Assembly: GCA_964645705.1 (NCBI GenBank)
Contig: CAZYAB010000003.1
Coordinates: forward strand, 62,001 to 126,000
Direction of reading: 5' to 3'
Length of the DNA: 64,000 nucleotides
Source: CAXGTL01 sp964645705
GTDB taxonomy: Archaea > Nanobdellota > Nanobdellia > Woesearchaeales > CAXGTL01
Part shown: positions 28,361 through 36,616 of the stretch, piece by piece
Position numbering within the stretch: the first letter of the stretch is position 1
Layout: each line of letters opens with the position of its first letter
The notes under the pieces: generated by a model
Seen by the model: the letters and a program-made list of their open reading frames with translations, nothing else
Database searches by the model: none
What the model was told of the DNA's origin: nothing
Program-made: the position numbers and the translations under genes

Positions 28361-29140
28361 TTATAATATATAAATCATTCTATCTTCTTGGGTCTGATGA
28401 ACTATAGGTTCTATTAATCTATTTACCACAAATTCTAATTCTCTTAATTTTCTTTCATTTAACATTGTTTTTGGGTTTGTAGATCCTGGAGTAAAACCTT
28501 TATTATTAATCCCAAAACTCTCAGCAACATTATAAAAGAATATTCTAGACACATCCATATATTCTGGAAAAAATCTTTTCCATTCATCATAAGTAAAACT
28601 ACTTCTTAAAGAATTTTCAAACAATCTTTTATTTTGCTCATCATAATGTCCTGCTAAATATCCTAAAAACAATCTTTGTAAAATATCTTCACTTGCAGGC
28701 CTAATCAAATCCCTAATAAAAATTCCTCCGTCTGGTTTAACAACTCTCAAAATTTCATTAATTGTTTTTCTTGGATCTTCTAAATGATGTAGTAATGAAT
28801 GACACATGACCAAATCAAAACTTTCAGACTCGTAGGGCAGATTATTAGAATCACCAACCTCATACATGGTTTGAGGATCTTGTTTCTTAGCATATTCAAT
28901 TAACCTTTCATCAATATCTAAACCATACAATTCATAACCTTGTATTTGATCCTCATCTTCCCTTATTTGTCTTAACATTTTTCCAGTTCCACATCCAATA
29001 TCTAATATTTTACCAAATGAACACAATTCTAAAGCTCTATTCAAGAAATAATCATTTACTAAATCAAGAGTTTTTAAATTATCATAAGCTAACATTATGT
29101 CTACATCTCCCATATCATCCATTTCTAGTATTCTTTTCAT
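28361..29140 (-). CDS. class I SAM-dependent methyltransferase
   Basis: 259 aa. Motif I is ILDIGCGTGKMLRQI near residue 50, the acidic motif II region is GLDIDERLIEYAK, and motif post-III reads LVMCHSLLHHLEDP with LRVVKPDGGIFIRDLI, typical of Methyltransf_11 enzymes. The start overlaps the radical SAM stop by four bases (ATGA), so the two are translationally coupled. The substrate may be the peptide encoded upstream or a small metabolite; the sequence does not say. Confidence 0.9.
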   Translation of the reverse strand: MKRILEMDDMGDVDIMLAYDNLKTLDLVNDYFLNRALELCSFGKILDIGCGTGKMLRQIREDEDQIQGYELYGLDIDERLIEYAKKQDPQTMYEVGDSNNLPYESESFDLVMCHSLLHHLEDPRKTINEILRVVKPDGGIFIRDLIRPASEDILQRLFLGYLAGHYDEQNKRLFENSLRSSFTYDEWKRFFPEYMDVSRIFFYNVAESFGINNKGFTPGSTNPKTMLNERKLRELEFVVNRLIEPIVHQTQEDRMIYIL

Positions 29141-30195
29141 GATGCAATACCCTCTTTGTTAATTCTTTCAACACAATATGGATCATTATTTGTTGATCCA
29201 GTAAGTGCTTCACTTATTATTGGACAACCACCCCTGCAAATTTCACCAAATTCACATTCAGAACAAAACCCTTTTAGGCAAGATTTAGTAAATTTTCTAT
29301 TATAAGGAAAAGCATTTTTGTTATTCCAAATGTCTTTTAATGATTTATCATTTAAATTGCCTTCAATAAATTTATCTTTCATAGCAAGACAACCTTTTAT
29401 AGAACCATTACTCATTATTCCTATCTCAAAAATCCCAGAATAACAACCAGTCCAAAATGGTAAAGAATTTTCTTCTTTTTGGATTCTATATTTTTCTTCA
29501 AATCCACCAAAATATCCTACATTACACCCTGGATAGATTCTAACTTTCTTTTCCTTATTCTTCTCAATAATAAATTCTATAAGTTTTCTCAAATCCTTTT
29601 TAGGGATCATAAAATCAGAACTCATTCTTCCAACAGGCATTGCTAATTGTATTTGCCAGACTTCAACACATAATTTTACAATTATATTATAAATTTCATC
29701 TAATTCCAGAAAATTAAATTTAGAAACAGTTGTCGCAATGCTTATTTTGATTCCATTTGACTTTAATCTTTTAATAGTATTAATTATCTTATCAAAAACT
29801 CCTTTTCCTCTTATAGAGTCATTTGTTTCTTTTTTACCATCAATGCTTATTCCAAAATTATTTATTTTTGCTTTTTTTAGTTTACTAATAACTTCATCAT
29901 TCATAATAGTTCCATTTGAAACAAAATTAACTTTTATTCCTAATTCATTCAATCTTTTAGAAACAGGAAACCACCTATCAGAAATCAAGGGTTCACCACC
30001 TATTAAAGTTACTTCTTTAGTTCCCAGTTCTTTTAGTTCATCACATAATTTCAGAGACCTATCTAATGAAAGTTCATTTTTTCTACACTTTCCTGCAGAT
30101 GAGCCACAATGTTTACAATTTAAATTACATGCTAATGTTAGTTCCCATGTAATATTGATAGGCTGCAATCTAGAAGAATCTATTATTTCTTTCAT
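29137..30195 (-). CDS. radical SAM protein with C-terminal SPASM domain
   Basis: 352 aa. The 4Fe-4S/SAM motif is CNLNCKHC (CX3CX2C) near residue 23, followed by VTLIGGEPLI and NNFGISIDGKKETND. The C-terminal SPASM region has cysteines in IKGCLAMKD, SCLKGFCSECEFGEICRGGC and DPYC, enough for auxiliary clusters. Such enzymes modify ribosomal peptides (sactipeptide, PQQ and mycofactocin types), mature enzymes, or act in heme synthesis (AhbC/D, NirJ). No N-terminal peptide-recognition domain is visible. A 40-codon gene ends 13 bases upstream, favouring peptide modification. Confidence 0.9.
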   Translation of the reverse strand: MKEIIDSSRLQPINITWELTLACNLNCKHCGSSAGKCRKNELSLDRSLKLCDELKELGTKEVTLIGGEPLISDRWFPVSKRLNELGIKVNFVSNGTIMNDEVISKLKKAKINNFGISIDGKKETNDSIRGKGVFDKIINTIKRLKSNGIKISIATTVSKFNFLELDEIYNIIVKLCVEVWQIQLAMPVGRMSSDFMIPKKDLRKLIEFIIEKNKEKKVRIYPGCNVGYFGGFEEKYRIQKEENSLPFWTGCYSGIFEIGIMSNGSIKGCLAMKDKFIEGNLNDKSLKDIWNNKNAFPYNRKFTKSCLKGFCSECEFGEICRGGCPIISEALTGSTNNDPYCVERINKEGIAS

Positions 30196-30208
30196 GTTTT
30201 CTAGATCT

Positions 30209-30331
30209 CTATATTCTCAAATCACTTCTGCATGAATAGATGCTTGAAAAACCAGCCAAAACTAAGCTTGCTCCACATTTTCCTTTAGCTAGCTTTTCAG
30301 CTACTCTTTGTTTTATTTGTTTGGCTTTCAT
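30209..30331 (-). CDS. 40-aa candidate precursor peptide for the radical SAM enzyme
   Basis: An uninterrupted 40-codon frame (ATG at 30331, TAG at 30211-30209). The N-terminal half is basic and helical, beginning MKAKQIKQRVAEKLAKG, like a leader. The C-terminal half KCGASLVLAGFSSIYSC is hydrophobic, small-residue-rich and bracketed by Cys19 and Cys34, like a core. It has a TATA box about 23 bases upstream and probably a leaderless start. It is followed after 13 bases by the SPASM enzyme. The assignment as a RiPP precursor is inferred from size, composition and position; the family is unknown to me. Confidence 0.5.
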   Translation of the reverse strand: MKAKQIKQRVAEKLAKGKCGASLVLAGFSSIYSCRSDLRI

Positions 30332-30347
30332 ACATAATAGGATAGTA

Positions 30348-30360
30348 ATTTAAATATATA
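30348..30360 (-). promoter_or_regulatory. TATA box of the candidate peptide-radical SAM operon
   Basis: On the minus strand TATATATTTAAAT is centred about 23 bases before the ATG at 30331. It borders the palindrome at 30365-30389. Confidence 0.5.
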
Positions 30361-30364
30361 AACA

Positions 30365-30389
30365 ATTGTTGTGGAAATTCTACTACAAT
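30365..30389. promoter_or_regulatory. 25-bp imperfect palindrome, probable operator
   Basis: The half sites ATTGTTGTGGAA and TTCTACTACAAT match at 10 of 12 positions around a central A. It lies between two divergent TATA boxes, where one bound dimer could control both the TrmB-type regulator and the radical SAM operon. Confidence 0.55.
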
Positions 30390-30397
30390 ATAGAAAT

Positions 30398-30410
30398 ATT
30401 TATATATAAT
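30398..30410 (+). promoter_or_regulatory. TATA box of the TrmB-type regulator gene
   Basis: ATTTATATATAAT is centred about 27 bases before the ATG at 30431; no Shine-Dalgarno site is seen, so the mRNA is probably leaderless. Confidence 0.55.
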
Positions 30411-30430
30411 AATCAACTATAATATTCAAT

Positions 30431-31156
30431 ATGATCTCAAAACAAGAAGTATTAAAAGAATTAGGTTTGAATAACAAAGAAGTTTCAGTCTATGTATCAT
30501 TACTTATGCTAGGCCAATCACCTGTTAATATAATAGCTAAAAAATCCAAATTAAATAGAGTAACTACTTATGATATCTTAAAATCATTATTAGATAAAGG
30601 CTATGTATCATATGTAATAAAATCGGGTGTCAAATATTTTGAGGCAACAAATCCATCAATATTCATGCATAATCTTAAAGAAAAACAGAGTAAATTAAGG
30701 AAAGTTCTCCCTGAATTGAAAGCAATAAAAAGATCAATTAGAAGAAAGCCAAGTATTGAGATGTATGAAGAAATAAAGGGTTTAAAGTCTATATTTAATG
30801 ATATTCTTAAGGAAAATAAAGAAACATGGTTTATTGGTGCCCCCAAGATGATAGGTAAGTTAAAATTTTATTTTCCTCATTTTATTAAACAAAAAAGAAA
30901 ACAAAACATGTTTTCAAGAGTTATAACAACTGATTGCAGATCAATGAGAAAATATAAAAGAAAAGCTCCTAAAAAATATATTGGTATGAGATTTATTAAC
31001 GATAAAATTAATACAACCAAAATTATTTATGAAAATAAGATTGCTTATTTAACGTTTAAAGATAAGAATTCAATAGGAATAATAATTGATAATAAAGAGA
31101 TTGCTAAACAAGAAAAAGCATTGTTTAATATATTATGGAAAAATTCTAAGAAATAA
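30431..31156 (+). CDS. TrmB-family transcriptional regulator
   Basis: 241 aa. The N-terminal winged helix carries the TrmB pattern: LGLNNKEVSVYVSLLMLGQS, IAKKSKLNRVTTYDILKSLL and DKGYVSYV. A short coiled segment and a C-terminal effector-like domain (TWFIGAPKMIGKLKFYFP) follow, resembling the phospholipase-D-like fold of short TrmB proteins. It is divergent from the radical SAM operon with a palindrome between, so it probably controls that operon and itself. Confidence 0.85.
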   Translation: MISKQEVLKELGLNNKEVSVYVSLLMLGQSPVNIIAKKSKLNRVTTYDILKSLLDKGYVSYVIKSGVKYFEATNPSIFMHNLKEKQSKLRKVLPELKAIKRSIRRKPSIEMYEEIKGLKSIFNDILKENKETWFIGAPKMIGKLKFYFPHFIKQKRKQNMFSRVITTDCRSMRKYKRKAPKKYIGMRFINDKINTTKIIYENKIAYLTFKDKNSIGIIIDNKEIAKQEKALFNILWKNSKK

Positions 31157-31158
31157 AA

Positions 31159-32304
31159 TCATTCTATCTTCTTAACAACCAAACCTTTAAACTCTTTGTT
31201 AAGCATTTGTTCAGCTTTTTTAGTAACTTTACCAAGAGATAAATAAATTACAGGAAGTTTTTTGTTCTGACCTTTAATATATGCAGTTGAAAGATCACCT
31301 TCATTAGATCTCTTTTTCTTCTTAGCACAACAATAATAATCAACTGAACCAATTGCTGCAGGCACAGAAACAACTAAATCAATTTCACCTTTTTTAATTA
31401 TTTCATAGTCTTTTATCTTCATTCCATTTGATTTCATGTATTCTCTTACTTGTACAAAGAATGCATCTTTTTCTTTTTCTACTCTTTCAGAGATAGGGAC
31501 AATCTTTTTCTGAACTGCGGGTTTTATAGGTTCTTTACCTGTTTTTAATCTTTCTAGTTTTACTCTTTCCTGTCTAATCTCTTCCATCATTTGCATTAGT
31601 TCATTTCTTTGCTTTTTCATTTCTCTTTGTTGTTCTGAGAACAATTTTCTTTGCTTTTCTAGTTCTTTGTGTTCTTGTTCAATCTTTAGATGAAGCTCTT
31701 TTTCTAATTCCTTTTTCTCTTTTAATAACTCTTTTTCTTTTTTTTCTATTTCTTTCTTTTTTTCTAAGATGTCTTGTTTTTTACCAGGTTCTTCAATTTC
31801 TCTTTTAACAGGTTCTTTTTTCTTTTCTATTTTGAGTTTTTCCACTTTTCTCTTTGGTTTTGGAGCTAACATTTCTTTTATCAAACTTTGCGCTTGATTA
31901 TTATCAAGCATATAAAATTTCCAGAAAATATGTTTTTGATTCTTAAAATTAACAACAAGTGAAACTGCAAAATCTTTTAAATTTCTAAGAGTTGCTTTTG
32001 TCATATTGTCTAATTTACTTTCTCTTAATATTCTTTTTTGTTTTAATAAATCAAATATTCTTTTTTCATTATTATTCAGTTTGTCAGAGAATTCTTGCAA
32101 TTTCTCTTTTTGAGAATCAACATAATATAATGGTGAACTACCTATTTTTAAATGGCTAAATTTGATCTTTTTCTTAGAAACTAATTCTGATAAATATGCG
32201 CCTGCATATGTAGTATTTATTTTGAAATGTTTTGCTACTTTAATTGATAACAAAGGGCCATTTTTTTGTACAAAATCCAAAACATCGTCTGGTGTCAATA
32301 CCAT
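31159..32304 (-). CDS. winged-helix, coiled-coil and nuclease-like domain protein
   Basis: 381 aa. Residues 1-65 are a winged helix (DVLDFVQKNGPLLSIKVAKH, then TTYAGAYLSELVSKKKI). Residues about 165-255 are a Lys/Glu coiled coil. The last 100 residues (EIIKKGEIDLVVSVPAA, then DYYCCAKKKKR) look like a degenerate restriction-endonuclease fold, with Asp in EIDLVV. Domain order suggests DNA binding. I do not know a characterised member. Its stop lies two bases from the convergent TrmB-type stop. Confidence 0.6.
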   Translation of the reverse strand: MVLTPDDVLDFVQKNGPLLSIKVAKHFKINTTYAGAYLSELVSKKKIKFSHLKIGSSPLYYVDSQKEKLQEFSDKLNNNEKRIFDLLKQKRILRESKLDNMTKATLRNLKDFAVSLVVNFKNQKHIFWKFYMLDNNQAQSLIKEMLAPKPKRKVEKLKIEKKKEPVKREIEEPGKKQDILEKKKEIEKKEKELLKEKKELEKELHLKIEQEHKELEKQRKLFSEQQREMKKQRNELMQMMEEIRQERVKLERLKTGKEPIKPAVQKKIVPISERVEKEKDAFFVQVREYMKSNGMKIKDYEIIKKGEIDLVVSVPAAIGSVDYYCCAKKKKRSNEGDLSTAYIKGQNKKLPVIYLSLGKVTKKAEQMLNKEFKGLVVKKIE

Positions 32305-32352
32305 GATTCGGTAGAAAGAAAAGGGTTTTATAAAGATTTCTATACTAAAAAC

Positions 32353-32970
32353 CTAAGGTCTTTTCCAAGCAACTTCCCAGTAAGTAACATCGCCTTCTTC
32401 GTCAACTACGCCAATAAGAAGTCTTTTCTTTGTACTGTGTGCTACTCTGTTTTTAGCTGAGAAATCATGCCATGTTAATGTAGAACCCTCATGAACAGGG
32501 AATACAACCCATTTGGCATGGTCTTCGCCAGGTTTAATACCTCTATCATAAACTCTGAAATCTGCACCAAACTTAAGAGCAGTTTTGATTATATAGCCTC
32601 TGTTTCTGAAATCTCTGAATACGCAATATCTGATCCAAAAATTAGGTTCTGTTTTTTGTGCTTTTTTTATGAATTTTTCACCTGATATTGGTTTGTTTCT
32701 CCCATCTAAGATAACCATCTTACCTTTTTCTGATAAATATAATGCTTCACAAAGTGATAATTGTACTTTTTTATCGTCAAGAATCTTTCCATAGCAACTT
32801 TTATTATAAAGTTCTCTTGCTTCATCAGTGTCTTCTGATATAACTCTTTCTTTTGCAAAAATTGATCTAATAGGTTCTTTTTTTGGTTTGTTTTCTAGAT
32901 CTTTGTCTTTTTTGTCCTGTTTTGCTATTTTTTCTTCTTTTGATTTCTTTTCTTTTTTCTTTTTAGCCAT
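32353..32970 (-). CDS. endA: tRNA-splicing endonuclease
   Basis: 205 aa with a Lys/Glu-rich N-terminal tail of about 40 residues. The catalytic domain has YCVFRDFRNRGYIIKTALKF and the triad Tyr in ADFRVYDRG, His in FPVHEG and Lys in VAHSTKK. It cuts intron-containing precursor tRNAs at bulge-helix-bulge sites. The size fits the homotetrameric or short type with one catalytic domain rather than the fused two-domain type. Confidence 0.95.
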   Translation of the reverse strand: MAKKKKEKKSKEEKIAKQDKKDKDLENKPKKEPIRSIFAKERVISEDTDEARELYNKSCYGKILDDKKVQLSLCEALYLSEKGKMVILDGRNKPISGEKFIKKAQKTEPNFWIRYCVFRDFRNRGYIIKTALKFGADFRVYDRGIKPGEDHAKWVVFPVHEGSTLTWHDFSAKNRVAHSTKKRLLIGVVDEEGDVTYWEVAWKRP

Positions 32971-33025
32971 ATTAGTAGTAAAAAAGGGGGATAAATTTAA
33001 AAAGCTTTCTATAGTAATATACTAT

Positions 33026-33925
33026 ATGCAATTAACATTTTTAGGAACATCGTGTATGGTGCCAACTAAAGAAAGAAATGTACCAGGAGTTTTTCTTAAA
33101 TATAAGTCTGAAGGAATATTATTTGATTGTGGTGAAGGAACACAAAGACAGATGAATATTACAGGAATCAATAGAAACAAAGTTACAATGATTCTTTTAA
33201 CGCATTGGCATGGTGATCATGTTGCAGGTATAATTGGTTTGTTGCAAACAATGGGTAATAGAGAGTTTAATCCTAAAGTTGAGATCTTTGGACCAAAAGG
33301 CACAAAAAAAAGATTGTGTTTGTTAATGGATGCTATACATTTTGACGTCATGATTAGGTTGAAGGTTCATGATATTGATGCTAAAAAGCCTGAAGCAATA
33401 TTTAATTGTAAAGATTTTAAGATAATAGCAGCTAATATGAAGCACAATGTTCCATGCGTAGCTTATTCATTTATTGAAAAAGACAGAAAAAATATTGATA
33501 AATCATTTTTAGAAAAAAATAAAATAAAAGACGGGCCGCATCTTAAGAAATTAAGTGCTGGAAAAGATATTGTGTACAAAGGTAAGAAGTATAAAGCACA
33601 AGATGCTACTTATATTATCAAAGGTAAAAAGATTAGTTATGTTGTAGATACAGAAGTTTGTAATAATGCAATTGAATTAGCAAGAGATTCTGATATATTG
33701 ATATGTGAATCAACATATTCATCTAAGTTAAGAGATAAAGCAGAACAAAGAAAGCACATGACATCAAAAGATGCAGCAATGATTGCTAATCAAGCTAATG
33801 TCAAAAAGTTAATATTGACACATTTTTCTCAAAGATATAAAAACACTTTAGAATTACAAGAGGATGCACAAACTTATTTTGATAATGTTATTTGTGCTGA
33901 AGATTTTATGAAGATTAGTTTGTGA
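33026..33925 (+). CDS. rnz: ribonuclease Z
   Basis: 299 aa from the ATG giving MQLTFLGTSCMVPTKERN, the family's normal start; the open frame upstream runs antisense to endA. Motif II is LTHWHGDHVAGI, with other metal ligands in IIAANMKHNVPC, SYVVDTEVCN, LICESTY and LILTHFSQRY. It trims the 3' end of precursor tRNA. It is divergent from endA, the other tRNA-processing enzyme, across a 55-base spacer. Confidence 0.96.
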   Translation: MQLTFLGTSCMVPTKERNVPGVFLKYKSEGILFDCGEGTQRQMNITGINRNKVTMILLTHWHGDHVAGIIGLLQTMGNREFNPKVEIFGPKGTKKRLCLLMDAIHFDVMIRLKVHDIDAKKPEAIFNCKDFKIIAANMKHNVPCVAYSFIEKDRKNIDKSFLEKNKIKDGPHLKKLSAGKDIVYKGKKYKAQDATYIIKGKKISYVVDTEVCNNAIELARDSDILICESTYSSKLRDKAEQRKHMTSKDAAMIANQANVKKLILTHFSQRYKNTLELQEDAQTYFDNVICAEDFMKISL

Positions 33926-33955
33926 GAAAAATAAAAAAAAATAAAATTAATTCAA

Positions 33956-34585
33956 TTATTTACTATATTTCTTTTCTGCTTTGCCTAAGAAAGCTTTTAG
34001 TCTCTCAGTTGATGGTAATTCTCTATGTGATGGCATTTTAACAAATCCTTCATTATACATTTTTTCAATAGATTTCTTGTTGACATAATTAAGTTTACTA
34101 ACTTCTTTTACAAATCTTATTTTTTTCAATGCTTTGTTTGCAGCCTCTTTTATTGATTCTAGTGTAATACTGTATTTTTCTATCAATTCTTCTGCTTTTT
34201 CAAAGTTTGGTCCTATTAATCCATCTATGTTATTCCAATGTCCCATTAAATAGGATGTTAATGCAATTACTATATCCCTTTCCATTCCTTTATACTTTAT
34301 TCCAAATTTTTCTGCACTTTCTATAGTTCTTGCAATTTTTCTTTCATAAAAACCATATGTACATTCATCAAATCCAATTATTTCATCATTTTCATTGTAT
34401 CGTGGATTTATAATAACTTCTTGTCCTAATTTCTTTTTTCCTTCTTTTGATATTAGTTCAAATGCAGATTTAACTTGTTCTTCAGGATACTTTTCTTTAA
34501 TTTCCTTTATTTCATACTGCCAATCGTTCCTTTTAAGGAACATCTTTGTTAGTTCTTCTAAATCTTTTTTAAGTTCTTCTTTCAT
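33956..34585 (-). CDS. hypothetical protein
   Basis: 209 aa, soluble and helical, no signal or membrane segment. Landmarks are ECTYGFYERKIARTIESA and SYLMGHWNNIDGLIGP. It starts at ATG behind GGAGGAAAATAAAA, a leader identical to that of the upstream gene. Family not recognised. The two genes are probably one operon, spaced 44 bases. Confidence 0.6.
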   Translation of the reverse strand: MKEELKKDLEELTKMFLKRNDWQYEIKEIKEKYPEEQVKSAFELISKEGKKKLGQEVIINPRYNENDEIIGFDECTYGFYERKIARTIESAEKFGIKYKGMERDIVIALTSYLMGHWNNIDGLIGPNFEKAEELIEKYSITLESIKEAANKALKKIRFVKEVSKLNYVNKKSIEKMYNEGFVKMPSHRELPSTERLKAFLGKAEKKYSK

Positions 34586-34629
34586 TTTTATTTTCCTCCA
34601 TTCATTTCATAATTAAAAAATAAAAAAAA

Positions 34630-35427
34630 CTATTCAAGGTATTTCTTAGCTTGTTCCTTGAATTGTTCTATGTATTCTGGTTCTATTTCTGCATATTCCA
34701 TGATTGCTGGAAGTTCTCTCATTACTCCTATTGCTTCCTTTTTTTCATTTTGAAGTGCTTTAATCATGCTGTCATCTATTTCTCCTCTACCAACCCAACC
34801 AGGCCTTAAGAGCCTACTTGGCCCAATATGTCCTTTTTCTTTTACTTTCTCTATTTCAGTTACTTTATCAAGAGTATATATTGAAACTGCTTTGATGTAA
34901 TCACGCATTATTGCTAAACTTTCTTCAAATAAGTCTGATTTAAAACCTTCCTCTTCCAATATTTTACTCCTATCTTCAAGACTTATTACTCCTGCTTCAC
35001 TAAAATCTTTTACAGTAATTAGTGGGCTTATTCTGTAAATCATATTACCAATAAAATGATTTAGTTGATAACCTGAATCATAATGCATTCTTAAATCATC
35101 ACCACCTATTTCACTACCATCTACTGCACGCCCATACCAATGTAATGACTTAATTCTATTTTCAAATTCTTGTGTAAATTCACCATCTTCATTTACTCTG
35201 TCTGGGTATGCTTGTTTTATTTTTTCTATATCTTGGTCTATCTTTTTCCTTTTTTCTAAACGTACTTTGTAATCCTCAAGTATCTCTTTTGCATGTCTTA
35301 TAGCACCATATACTAGGCCTCTCCAACTAAAGAAAACACCAACCCCTCTTGTATCTACACTTTGAAGTAGTTTGATACTTTTTTCATCAATTCCAATTAT
35401 TTTTTCTAATTTTTGTTTTTCATTCAT
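34630..35427 (-). CDS. hypothetical protein
   Basis: 265 aa, soluble and mainly helical. Segments include VGVFFSWRGLVYGAIRHAK, LHWYGRAVDGSEIGGDDLRM and HIGPSRLLRPGWVGRGEID. It starts at ATG after GGAGGAAAATAAAA, the strongest type of Shine-Dalgarno site in the window. Family not recognised. With its downstream neighbour it may be an acquired pair, but codon use does not clearly differ by eye. Confidence 0.6.
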   Translation of the reverse strand: MNEKQKLEKIIGIDEKSIKLLQSVDTRGVGVFFSWRGLVYGAIRHAKEILEDYKVRLEKRKKIDQDIEKIKQAYPDRVNEDGEFTQEFENRIKSLHWYGRAVDGSEIGGDDLRMHYDSGYQLNHFIGNMIYRISPLITVKDFSEAGVISLEDRSKILEEEGFKSDLFEESLAIMRDYIKAVSIYTLDKVTEIEKVKEKGHIGPSRLLRPGWVGRGEIDDSMIKALQNEKKEAIGVMRELPAIMEYAEIEPEYIEQFKEQAKKYLE

Positions 35428-35500
35428 TTTTATTTTCCTCCTTTTTTAGTGTTTTTTTATACAGGAAAAGAAGTAGAATCTCTGCCTCTTTCCTAACACT

Positions 35501-35530
35501 ATTTGTTATTATGTAATAATAGTAACAAAT
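35501..35530. promoter_or_regulatory. 30-bp palindrome upstream of the Lrp-like gene
   Basis: ATTTGTTA and TAACAAAT are exact inverted arms 14 bases apart, and inner bases TAT/ATA extend the symmetry to 11 of 12. It lies between the divergent unknown gene (34630-35427) and the Lrp-like gene, about 45 bases upstream of the latter's TATA region, a likely autoregulatory site. Confidence 0.5.
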
Positions 35531-35573
35531 TAACATATATTAAAGTTCTCATCAAAAGTTGAGCAAAAATAAC

Positions 35574-35590
35574 AATATTTATATACAAAT
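35574..35590 (+). promoter_or_regulatory. TATA region of the Lrp-like gene
   Basis: AATATTTATATACAAAT is centred about 27 bases before the ATG at 35609, with no Shine-Dalgarno site. Confidence 0.5.
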
Positions 35591-35608
35591 ACTCATTTAT
35601 GCAAATAT

Positions 35609-36616
35609 ATGGTTGAATTTACTAAGTATAAGCTTGATAAGTCAGATAGAAAGATACTAACTGAACTAGACAAAAACTGTAGAATTCCTACTACAAAACT
35701 AGCAAAAATAGTGAGAAAGTCAAGGCAAGCTGTTGAATATAGAATAAGTCAATTAGTTAAAAAAGGCATTATAACTAGCTTTAATGCTGCTATTAATCCA
35801 CATAAAATGGGTTATAAAATATATAAAATCTATCTAAAGCTTAGAAACATACCTGAAGAAAAAGATAAACTATTTACGTACCTAAAATCATCAGGAATTA
35901 TATATTGGATGGGTGAATGTTCTGGTACTTGGGACCTAATATTTGGAGTTTTTGCAAAAACAGATTATGAATTTTTTGAATTAAAGAATGATCTTACTTC
36001 TAAATTTAATAAAATAATAGTTCAAGAAAAAGGTGGAATATTAGTTGATGTAAAACAATATGCAAAAATGTATTTCACCAATAATATTGTTCCACCAACA
36101 ATGTTTGCTGGAGAAATAATAAACAATGAATTAGATGAACTTGATTATGCAATATTGACAGAGATTGTAAACAATGCAAGGATACCAATAAATCATCTAG
36201 CACATAATGTTAATTCAACTGCAACTATTGTAAGAACTAAATTAAAAAAACTAGAAAAAAAAGGAGTAATAATACAATATAGAATAGGAATCAACTTAAA
36301 CAAATTAGGTTTAGAACTGTATAAAGCAATTATTAGATTAGACAGATATACAAAACAAGATGAAAAAAAATTATTAGAATATTTGTCCAGATTACCAAAT
36401 ATACATTATTATATTAGAAATATTTGGCAAATAGAGCCAGAGCTTGTTGTGTCAAGTTACCAAGAATATTATGAAATAATAGAAAATTTAAAAAAAGAGT
36501 TTCCATATGTAATAAGAACAGTTGATCATGTTCTTATGATTACAGATGAATGGACACCCGGGTTTAAGAATTTATTGAAAATAAAAAATGAAAAACAAAA
36601 AACAAAAAGGTTCTAA
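35609..36616 (+). CDS. tandem Lrp/AsnC-type transcriptional regulator
   Basis: 335 aa, twice the normal Lrp length. The first unit has DKSDRKILTELDKNCRIPTT and a ligand-binding beta part (YWMGECSGTWDLIFGVFA). The second unit starts near 185 with LDELDYAILTEIVNNARIPI and a more divergent RAM-like part. Fused double-Lrp proteins occur in archaea. The target is unknown; the palindrome upstream suggests autoregulation. The end overlaps hjc by 29 bases. Confidence 0.85.
   Translation: MVEFTKYKLDKSDRKILTELDKNCRIPTTKLAKIVRKSRQAVEYRISQLVKKGIITSFNAAINPHKMGYKIYKIYLKLRNIPEEKDKLFTYLKSSGIIYWMGECSGTWDLIFGVFAKTDYEFFELKNDLTSKFNKIIVQEKGGILVDVKQYAKMYFTNNIVPPTMFAGEIINNELDELDYAILTEIVNNARIPINHLAHNVNSTATIVRTKLKKLEKKGVIIQYRIGINLNKLGLELYKAIIRLDRYTKQDEKKLLEYLSRLPNIHYYIRNIWQIEPELVVSSYQEYYEIIENLKKEFPYVIRTVDHVLMITDEWTPGFKNLLKIKNEKQKTKRF

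Noticed and set aside
27145..31156. Heme d1/AhbC-D type radical SAM locus
   Set aside because: Not excluded, but no other tetrapyrrole gene is nearby, and the adjacent 40-codon gene fits a peptide substrate better.
32828..33025. 66 extra residues on RNase Z
   Set aside because: Antisense to the Lys-rich start of endA; RNase Z normally starts directly at its first beta strand.
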